A stretch of 29,132 nucleotides of DNA, from the NCBI GenBank assembly GCA_019648995.1, contig BLXT01007177.1, positions 330,435-359,566 of the forward strand, read 5' to 3'. Position 1 is the first letter of the stretch. Each line of letters begins with the position of its first letter. This document shows, one piece after another, positions 21,350 through 29,132 of the stretch. This DNA is from Plakobranchus ocellatus. Lineage: Eukaryota > Mollusca > Gastropoda > Plakobranchidae. Both the position numbers and the translations under genes were made by a program. Under the pieces are notes generated by a model. The model was given only the letters and a program-made list of their open reading frames with translations. It was not told where the DNA came from and searched no databases.

Positions 21350-22243
21350 CTAGAATTAAAGCTCTTCACTGTCTGTCATCAATGATCTTTTGCTTTTTGA
21401 CTGCTTATTTCTTTTCAGTTTTTCTGTAGCTGTTGCCTGACTTCTAACTGTGCTTTCTTGGGTTTTTCTCTGAGACTAGATGCCTTTTTTGATGCAGTTT
21501 GGAGAATTCTTCCTCCTTCTTTATGAGTTCTTTTTTTTTAGCCAGTGACCTGTTCGGTTGCGCTTTCACATTATTGATTGTAGAGCGATGGTTAAGAGAA
21601 GCATGGCGCCTTTAAGTCATGTCAAGTCTAAATCCCCAGAGGCGTTCTCCCACTAAATTAGTGAGGGGACAGGTATTGAGAATATCCATGACAGAGTCTC
21701 AAAGTGCATCATCATAAATACCACCTCCTAAAAAGTCTGAAAGCTGGCGAACCAGGATAGTTTTAGCTTTTACAGAAATTTCTCTAAACGTTAATGCGAT
21801 CAATTCAAAGTGGTTACAGAATTTAAGAACAAATCAAGTGACGGATGAGGCGTAAAAAAATTTCTAAAGATATCATCAAGATTTGTGCTTAAGCTTTCAA
21901 TGACTGCAACTTGGCTCCAATTTTGTAAAACATTATTCATTGCTTCTACATATGGTGGAAAAGAGCCATATGAACAGTCGCTATTCATGAGTTCCCAATA
22001 CGGCGATGACATAAGGACACTAAAGGCAGCTGTAGCACAGATAATACAAACAAGGGATTTATCTTCCAAGTCATAAAGAATGCTCTTTGATTTTAAATTA
22101 TCTGTTGTTACTCTGTTCTTTAGAAAATCTATCATATACTGGTGATGAAAAATGACAGCCTGAGCATTGAATCTGGACAGAGGTGCCATGAGTACGGCAG
22201 CAAACATGTTGCGTGCGTTCCTCTGGCTAGCCATACAGTGGGT
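21350..22243 (-). pseudogene. Decayed ORF of an unnamed repeat-like family
   Basis: Minus-strand reading begins before Met at 22234 and is open for 144 codons (ARNMFAAVLMAPLSRFNAQA, ILYDLEDKSLVCIICATAAF, SPYWELMNSDCSYGSFPPYV). It shifts frame near 21820, then continues with HFELIALTFREISVKAKTIL, VRQLSDFLGGG, PLTNLVGERLWGF and RRHASLNHRSTINNV. The end is a lysine- and glutamate-rich tail down to about 21350. TGA at 21699-21701 (probably from TGG) and TAA at 21612-21614 (probably from a Lys codon) interrupt the second part. The motif order, especially NLVGER...D...RR.ASL.HRS, resembles uncharacterised proteins that occur in many copies in invertebrate genomes, but I cannot name the family. It ends against the right TIR of the integrase element. 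Confidence 0.55.
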
Positions 22244-24667
22244 GCGGGACCGAACTCAGGCGCCTAACTTCAGATAAAAGGGCGGCTTTCACTAGCACGG
22301 GAAAAAGAGCAACGTTACCCTTGCCCTGCGGCTATTTCAAATTTAGGGAATTGTCTGAATGTTTTGCGTTTCAACAATGCACTTATTGCTTGGGCAATTC
22401 TGGGTAAAAATATTTTTCAAAGAAAAATAATCCTCTTTCAAAAGCAGTCTGCTAAAACTGTGATGTTGAGTTGATCCAATTTACTCTGTTATAGCCAAGG
22501 TGCACTCTGTCACGCACGAAAGTCATTGATAAGTTGTTATGAGATATAAAAGTAGACGAATCAATATTTTAGCGAGGCAACTGTAGAGACCGAGTTATTT
22601 TTCCCTTGCGTTTCCATTCTTTGCTCTTGCAATAAAAGTAAATTATTAAAAAAAAAAAGGTTTAGCATAAACATTCTACCTCGGTATTGATTTCACTCAT
22701 AAAAATTAATATAGTAGTAATATATATAATGTTGGTCTCTCACGTAGCATTAGTGGATCGTCACTGCGATCCTAATTTATTTGACTTCCCTTCCACAGGT
22801 TTTAGGAAATCAATACCTGTTGCTTCTCAGATCGTTGGTTATTAGTGAAAAAACTAACGTATTTATATTTTCAGCACAAAATTTGCAAAGATTTAAATAG
22901 ATAAAAATGTTAAAAATATTATGCGTCCCTTAAAATCAATGTCATCTCTTTCTTATATGTAACTGAAAACAATTTACATTTCAATACACATCAACACAAT
23001 GTCTATGATTAAATCTTTAATATTATCCTTCCTATTGGAGAAAGTGTGGCGCTTTATGATTTGATGAAAATGAAGACATAGAATTAAGAATTGTGTATAT
23101 CTTGCAGAATTTGGCCAAAGTAATGTCTCTAAGCCAACATTTAGCTCGTTAACTATAGCAAGGCCTAATATTAGAAAACAAATTGTACCGGTATCTTACC
23201 ACATCATTATGATCTTTATGATATCGTAAAAGCAAATGCAGGTATAGTTTTCATATTTAATTTTACCTTTCAAAATGATTGCATATCTAGTACTTTTTTC
23301 ATACTTACATCTGTTCTCTTTTATAAAATTTGGAGGAGATGGAGACTTGACCTGAATAATAAATTGAAAATAACAAGAAGAAAAAAATACAATTAAGAAT
23401 ACGCCGAATTTCGAGACATAATGTTGCTGCTAATTTCCAGAAATGTAAAAGTAACCAAAACATCTATCTACGCCAACTATTCTGAAACAGTGAGGACCGA
23501 AGCAAAGACTTCATTTCAATTATTCTGAGAAGACTCCAGCTATGTAAAAGTCCTCATTATCGACTCCATCTTAATGTAAAAAATTCAGTCTTTTCGAAGC
23601 TTGAAAATGTAGTAAATTATAAAAATGACACAAACGTTTAGGGAGTGCTATAACAAAGAAACACTAAAGCAATGGTCATTTGATAGGCATCACCCATATT
23701 TTAGTCTAATATTTTTTTTAAAAATCATATTAACGAAAAAAAAGCGTTATTTAACATTTCAAAACGAGATTATTTAATGGTAGATTTTACAATAATGCCC
23801 TGATAGAAGACCGTAACGGAAAAATTTGAAAATTACACTTCTCTTTCTCCTTCAAAATTGTTTATCTTTGTATGAAAAAAAAAAGAATTAAAAACATACG
23901 AAAAGAACGCTTATTCCCGGAAATTACGAATTCTCAAAAGTGTGTCATTAACTCTATACGACAAGGGCTACTTTAAAAAAATTAAATAAATAACTTCATA
24001 CCAAGACCAAATCCATTTCTAATTTACAATGGCAGCATAAATCTTTCTTTGCTAATCGACAAAGTTTAGGGCCATCTCAAGAAAATAAAAACATGAGTCA
24101 TCTTTTAAGTTTTACTGGCATGTTAGTCTAAGTTAAAGGCTCCTCGTTAAATTTGTATTCCAATGTAGGCCTATCGTGTAAAAGTATTCACGTTTTTAAA
24201 AAAAAAATGTAAATTTTCACGACATCGAGGTAAAAAATTTTGGTACTATACCTGGGTAACAAGACATTTTAGCAGCCGTTTCTTCAAAGCCAGTATCAAA
24301 AACGCTGGCAGAGGTTCAATTTAAAAAAAAAAAAATAGAAAAGTGCACGAGAGCTTTTTAAATCCATTGTTCAAGTTTGTAATTAATGGCTCAGAGCTTC
24401 TTTACACGGGTAAGAAAAATTATAGTTTAAAAAATTTGGCGAAAGAACGTATCGTCTTCATATACAGTAATATTGAAAGCTGATCTTTCAACTCCAATTT
24501 ATGAATAATGAATACTGAGGTTATTATTTCATAAATATTGCAAAGAGGTGATATGAAAAGATAGTTTCAAATAAATGCATGGTAAATGTAACTAATGAAA
24601 AAAAAAACATAATGGAAATGGTTTAAGCTAACTCCAAGCTCTAAGATATACCATTCTCATCTAGAAT
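22244..24667. other. AT-rich stretch, no gene seen
   Basis: No convincing ORF, RNA gene or repeat structure. A short GC-richer piece (22250-22340) borders the decayed ORF and may be its upstream remnant. The rest is AT-rich with homopolymer runs. Confidence 0.55.
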
Positions 24668-24787
24668 CTAACCCTGAGAAGAAATGTCTGTAGTGAGGTT
24701 CACATGCCGGAATAGCAACTTGTCTTGAAGAATACTAGGCAGTGGAGTTTTACGCACTCTTTCTTCACGACCCACCACTTCAGCAAG
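24668..24787 (-). CDS. Ankyrin locus terminal exon, SOCS-box-like
   Basis: The acceptor GTTTGCACAG is followed by 39 codons and TAG: LAEVVGREERVRKTPLPSIL, QDKLLFRHVN, then a polar tail. The LPxP...LxxxLL pattern at the end of an ankyrin protein resembles a SOCS box, the Elongin/Cullin-binding tail of ASB-type ubiquitin ligase adaptors. This is a motif impression, not a demonstrated domain. Confidence 0.55.
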   Translation of the reverse strand, partial: LAEVVGREERVRKTPLPSILQDKLLFRHVNLTTDISSQG

Positions 24788-25181
24788 CTGTGCAAACACA
24801 GAGACAGAACTTAGTTTCAAAAGAGACATGGGCTGTGACAAATTCTTTTTTATGAACCTCAGACTCTTATATTGAGATCTCATTTTCAGCAATCTCCTCA
24901 GATATTATAGCAGTTCCCTCGATCCTGCAAAGTCGACTGGGTGAAGAACCAGTTGTCAGCTAAATATTGAGCCCTAACGTGGTTGTTGCTTAATAAAGCT
25001 GCAGCTAAAGAGAAACTATAATTCTAAATTTGTTTGATGCAAACACACCTCTGAATGCCTAATAAGTATTTCTAAGGTCAATTGACGCACAGAAGGGAAC
25101 CATACCATGCAATACAATTATTTGCACTATCTGATGTCGATGAAAAATGATCATATGCAGGAAAAGATCATACCAACAACA
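24788..25181 (-). other. Putative intron of the ankyrin locus
   Basis: Closed in all minus frames, ending in a pyrimidine-containing acceptor before 24787. No other feature is seen. Confidence 0.5.
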
Positions 25182-25772
25182 CTAAGGCAAGCTGACAAAA
25201 GCATTGTGTCTAATAAGTTCGTCTGCACATTCTAGAGCAACGTCGCGATCATCGTTTCTGACATGTCGCTTTGTCATCACTTTGTTCAGCACGACACTGA
25301 GTGCTGTGCAAGCTTGCACGGACAATGTGTTAACAATGTTTGGTTCAGCTCCAAGTTCCAACAGAATTCTTAGAGTGTTGTTATTTAATTTCTTTGCCGC
25401 TAACATCAAAGGAGTCATCCCACATTCCGTCTTTCTGTTGATATTGCCAAACGCCAGAAGTCGCAATGTTCCTTCTTTTGGTTTATTGTTTTTCTCCAAA
25501 ATTCTCAGCAGGCCTGTGTTAGCATCATGATCTACAGGTGACATGTCTGCCCCATGTTCCTTCAGCACGTTAATCACATCTGGCCAACCTCTATCTGCAG
25601 CTAATAACAGAGGAGTTAGACCATCAGCATTTCTGACTTCCAATTCTGCCCCGGCTAAAATTAATTTTCGGATGTTCCTGTCGACCTCCTCGTCAGCCAA
25701 GTGAAGAACTGTATTACCCTTAAGGTTTGCTTTATTTACATCAGCACCGGCGACTAACAGACTTTCTATCAT
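25182..25772 (-). CDS. Ankyrin locus, second intact coding block
   Basis: 197 open codons with canonical ankyrin units: MIESLLVAGADVNKANLKGN, AGAELEVRNADGLTPLLLAA, DVINVLKEHGADMSPVDHDA, CGMTPLMLAAKKLNNNTLRI, LLELGAEPNIVN. The Met is internal to a repeat (PQYPGMIESLL reads upstream in frame), so it is not a true start. The exact donor at the 3' end is unclear: an in-frame TAG comes before the best GTATGA donor, while a weak GTCAGC donor after HNAF would join the last exon in phase. Confidence 0.75.
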   Translation of the reverse strand: MIESLLVAGADVNKANLKGNTVLHLADEEVDRNIRKLILAGAELEVRNADGLTPLLLAADRGWPDVINVLKEHGADMSPVDHDANTGLLRILEKNNKPKEGTLRLLAFGNINRKTECGMTPLMLAAKKLNNNTLRILLELGAEPNIVNTLSVQACTALSVVLNKVMTKRHVRNDDRDVALECADELIRHNAFVSLP

Positions 25773-26084
25773 GCCAGGATATTGTGGTAGGTCTAAACTA
25801 TATGCCTTTAAGGGTTAAAAGTCTATGTGAGTGGGGCGTTACCTTCATTATCTCCCACTTCATTAATGTGTGCACCGTTACTAATAAGATAATTTACAAC
25901 ATCCGAATGTTCACCCACAGCTCAAATCAGAGCAGAAGGAGCATTTGTGCATTTATTTACGTGCGCACCATTTTCTACTAAAATCGCCATGTCGAACAGC
26001 TCAGGACATTTCAGATAACGTAAAGCAAGAATCAGAACATTATTGCCACAAACGTAGGGCATGTTTAGATCAACACCTAATATC

Positions 26085-26640
26085 TAGGTCTAATAACGTC
26101 TTAACAGTTTCTTTGCTGCCACTCAACACAGCTGGCCTCAGCAGTGTTTGGCTGATCTTATGAAGTTTATAGTGACATGCCAAAAGCTCTAATGTCTTAC
26201 TTTGGCCAAACCTCGCAAGTCTTACGGCCATTCTTTTGATGTCTACCTCTGAAGGCTTGAGTAACCGAAGCAAGAACTCGGCACATTCATTGTAACCACC
26301 ATTCAGAGCAATACTTAATGCAGTTTCCCCCGAGAAGTTTTCTTCTTTGGCATTAACCCCACAGCCAAGCAAGCGCTTGATAGTATTTGTGCAATTTTGT
26401 TCTGCAGCTAACATGACAGAATAAAGTCTTTTGTCATTAACATTTGCTCTGCATCTGATCAGCTTGTCCGCAAAGGATTTTCGATCCATTCTACAAACCT
26501 GCAGTAGAGCAGAATCAAGATAGAATTGTCTGATATGGTGGTCTGCGCCTTGTTTATGCTTGCTTAGCAAACAATCTGCTTCAGGCATGTCTCCATTCTG
26601 TAAAGCTACAAGAAGTTTCTGGCCAGGAAGAAGAGGATTC
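26085..26640 (-). CDS. Ankyrin locus, first intact coding block
   Basis: From the acceptor at 26641-26643 the frame reads NPLLPGQKLLVALQNGDMPE and continues about 185 codons without a stop. Residues form irregular ankyrin units (NVNDKRLYSVMLAAEQN, NAKEENFSGETALSIALNGG, SGSKETVKTLLDLD). The open frame above 26640 on this strand is low-complexity intron sequence and not exon. Confidence 0.72.
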
Positions 26641-26693
26641 CTGAAAACAAAAGAGTACAAAGAAGCACACAATGCTATAAGATTGCGATGTAT

Positions 26694-26767
26694 AAGAGAG
26701 AAAGAAAGAAAGAGAGAGATAAAGATATATAGAAAGAAAGAGAAGAGACAGATAGAGAAAGAGGGAA

Positions 26768-26815
<48 letters not shown>

Positions 26816-26990
26816 AAGAGAAGAGAGAGAGTATGAGAGAGAGAAAGAGAACTGAGAGAGAGTGTGTGAGAGAGAAAGAGACCAGAGAGAGTGAGAGAGA
26901 GAGAGAAAGAGAGGCAAAGAAAAAGAAAAAGGAGGGCGAGAGAAAGCCAGAGAAAGAGAAAGAGAAGATAGAGAAAAAGAGAGAGAAAAG
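26694..26990 (+). repeat. Purine-rich (GA)n/(GAAA)n tract
   Basis: About 300 bases of almost pure purine on the plus strand (GA, GAAA, GAGAGT variants) lie within 60 bases of the ankyrin acceptor, inside the upstream intron. The long apparent ORFs here on both strands are low-complexity artefacts. Confidence 0.95.
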
Positions 26991-27074
26991 TATACATAGA
27001 GAATTATATTCATTGGATAACGCAAATATTTCATGCAAGAGTAAAAAAAGAAGGAATATAATCCAAAGATAAAG

Positions 27075-27294
<220 letters not shown>

Positions 27295-27850
27295 CGAAAT
27301 AGTATTACAACCACTATTGCAAATAATTATTAATCACAATAATTAATTTTTATTCCCGCGCAAAAGAATATTTGCTCAATTTTTTCATTGTTCAGGAGTT
27401 TCACGAATGGCTTAATGCAGTTTCGTCATAATAGATTTTGTTGAACACTACTTGTGACGATAGGATTTTTTAAATAGACTAAAGAACAAAGCACTTCAAG
27501 TCTTGCCGATAAATTGAGCAAAAAGTTTATTTATTTGAATCAAGAACAATTTCAAAGCAGCAATTTATTTTCCACAATTATTTATATAATATCTACAAGC
27601 GCTCCAACATCAGTGGTTTATTCCTCAGCGATCTCTGAAGCTGCCCAAAAATCTCACAGCGCTTTCTTTTATTCCCACCGCTCACAGCTTCTGGAAAATA
27701 CTAGTTATGCAATATACAGGCTTATTAAATTGTCAATGTTAAGCAAACAACCAATGCCGGAGAAATCTAGAATAACTTATTAAAGTAATCAAGGTTAGCT
27801 AAAAATATTGACCAATCAAAATAATCTCATTTATTCTCTCCTAAACACAT
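27295..27850. other. Spacer without supported gene
   Basis: An 89-codon open frame at 27514-27783 (+) is low in recognisable content and is not called. No RNA gene or promoter is supported. Confidence 0.5.
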
Positions 27851-28275
27851 CTTCTTCTTCTTCTTCTTCGCGTTCTTGCGAAGTTAGCGCATCACATTTT
27901 CAGTCTGGTTGCCTGAGCAAACTCTTTGTTAGTTTTTCGCAGTACCATACACAATATACAGCTTTTCTGTGAGATTGGTGGGCTCGGACCAGAACGAATG
28001 TTTGAGGATAGCTAAGTTCGGACAGGTCTGTAAGATGTGAATTGGGCCCTTACCCACACTGGCAGACGGGTGTCTCTCCAATCTTGAGCATGGTGTATAT
28101 GTGTTTTCGGAGCCTGCTATGCCCTGCTATGATGCGCCGAAAGATGATTGTTTGCTCCTCGCTGTTCAGAGTGTGGTTGGTATTGGTCATGTGCACTGAA
28201 GGATGGATGTTGTTTGGTCCACTTGGTTATGACTGCTGCCTTGATGTATGTTTTCGTCTCTTCAAGGGTTGCTTC
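27851..28275 (-). mobile_element. 3' end of a non-LTR retrotransposon with GAA tail
   Basis: Minus-strand fragments match in order the C-terminus of Jockey/RTE-like LINE proteins ending in an RNase H and zinc-binding region. They are LEETKTYIKAAVITKWTKQH, then SEEQTIIFRRIIAGHSRLRK, then a zinc motif CQCG (28053-28064) with HILQTCPN (from 28039 down). Next come WSEPTNLTEKLY and a short tail. The pieces lie in different frames, and a stop follows CQCG, so it is dead. Downstream, six GAA units (27851-27869) form the 3' tail, the simple-repeat end typical of such elements. The element is 5'-truncated near 28275 or slightly beyond. Confidence 0.72.
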
Positions 28276-29080
28276 TGGTGTTTTGTGGCATTAAACTTCC
28301 CTATTTTGCAAAACTCGAGTTGTTAACTTTTGTTCGCCAATATCTTTTTTGTTTCGTTAATTTTTTACTTTTTTGAACTGGATCATAATTTCTGCTCACG
28401 GTTCAGGATTTTAGTTTCGGTGAACACTTGCGCATGAGACACCAAACGAGCAGCAGCATAGCTTGAAATGAGAGAAATGTAGTATTTTTGAAGATAAGAC
28501 TTACGCTTATAATCCACTGGCTCCAGGGAGTAAATTAATTGAATATTAAATTATGTTTTACGAACTACCATATGTTTCAAATAAATTGACATGTGGAAGA
28601 TGTCGCCAGAAGAAAGAAATGGATAGCCTAAACAGTCATATACACAAAAAGTATTTTTCGATCCCTATAACTCGCAACTGAGTTAAGAATAGATAACTTA
28701 TTGCTGCTAACATAATTCAGAGCGATAAATATAATAAGTGACTTCTATATGAATCTGCGATTCAAAGTCTCCTAGAATCTAGTACTGAATAAATTAATGA
28801 ACAGAACTTTAATGGGAATTTTTTCTTTCATTTGACTCATTCTCAATCAATTTTATACTCCATTTTAAGAGTAAAAAAGTGACGATAAACTTTTCCTGTA
28901 GATTACCTTATAGCTACTGTAATGTGACAATGTATAACTGGAGCGAAATTGTAAATTGTAAATTGTAAAAAGGAAATTTAGACATAAACTTAATTGCTCT
29001 CAGAGCTCGAGCCATATCCATGCACGTGCAAAACGGGCCACGCGTTCAATTATTACTACATTTACCATTATTGTTACTTT
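28276..29080. other. AT-rich spacer, no gene seen
   Basis: No ORF or structural signal except a small direct repeat of AAATTGT (three copies, about 28949-28968). The first 50 bases may still belong to the LINE remnant. Confidence 0.5.
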
Positions 29081-29081
29081 T

Positions 29082-29088
29082 ACAACAA

Positions 29089-29132
<44 letters not shown>
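29082..29132 (+). repeat. (CAA)n array at window edge
   Basis: CAA units run to the last base of the window, so the full length is unknown. Confidence 0.95.

Larger units (their letters stand above)
24668..26640 (-). pseudogene. Ankyrin-repeat gene with disrupted middle, likely pseudogene
   Basis: A minus-strand exon starts at 26640 after the acceptor CTTTTGTTTTCAG. The first block (26640 to about 26085) encodes ankyrin repeats such as YSVMLAAEQNCTNTIKRLLG and GETALSIALNGGYNECAEFL. A 7-base insertion (26078-26084) shifts the frame. The next repeat units (GVDLNMPYVCGNNVLILALR, LVENGAHVNKCTNAPSALI, NYLISNGAHINEVGDNEGNA) are cut by TGA at 25922-25924 (plausibly from CGA) and TAG at 25823-25825. 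Another frame change precedes 25772, after which a second block is open to 25182. A last exon (24668-24787) follows a 0.4 kb intron. Ankyrin repeats bind proteins; no partner can be inferred. Two clean flanks around one damaged 300-base patch also allow assembly error or an unrecognised splice pattern. Confidence 0.7.

Noticed and set aside
27514-27783. 89-codon forward frame
   Set aside because: No recognisable motif, and no supporting splice or promoter context; its length is reachable by chance.
27851-27869. Independent GAA/CTT microsatellite
   Set aside because: Better explained as the tail of the adjacent LINE 3' end, given its position and orientation.

Overview
This is an animal nuclear DNA window, AT-rich, with spliced genes, long introns, microsatellites and several classes of transposable-element debris. 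The RMC1 orthologue, the DIRS-type tyrosine-recombinase retrotransposon, the tRNA-derived SINE, the integrase-type DNA transposon and a LINE end carrying a GAA tail together suggest an invertebrate, most likely a mollusc or another lophotrochozoan. That placement is inference from overall flavour, not from a diagnostic marker.

Positions 1-4779 (+) look like the 3' part of a DIRS-like element. It has an RT/RNase H region with a YIDD box broken by two TGA codons (1-1273), a 2 kb stretch without convincing coding, an uninterrupted tyrosine recombinase ORF (3311-4378), and directly after it a nest of direct and inverted repeats (4381-4779). A tRNA-derived SINE (about 2338-2496, minus) with a perfect 13-bp target duplication sits in the gap.

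Positions 5526-15454 (+) carry the last ten recognisable coding exons (308 codons plus stop) of RMC1 (C18orf8/Mic1, regulator of the MON1-CCZ1 Rab7 exchange complex). Exon joins are in phase and the Mic1 C-terminal domain is complete. The first half of the protein is not in the window. Its introns hold a CT microsatellite, a short inverted repeat and a 144-bp spacerless palindrome. A poly(A) signal follows at 15738.

Positions 15760-19640 show no gene. At 19646-21343 there is a 1.7 kb DNA transposon with imperfect terminal inverted repeats, TA on both sides, and palindromic sites spaced 29 bp apart near its ends. It encloses a frameshifted DDE integrase of the KRBA2/SCAND3/Ginger-like kind. 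Abutting it on the minus strand (21350-22243) is a second decayed ORF, probably of repeat origin, that I cannot name.

Positions 24668-26640 (minus) hold an ankyrin-repeat gene or pseudogene. It has a good acceptor, two intact coding blocks, a damaged stretch between them and a terminal exon that resembles a SOCS box. Upstream of it lie a 300-bp purine (GA) tract and a 200-bp TTA/TTG array. At 27851-28275 (minus) is the 3' end of a non-LTR retrotransposon ending in a GAA tail. The window ends in a CAA array.

Only RMC1 is clearly a working host gene. The rest is mobile DNA in various states of decay plus the ankyrin locus.
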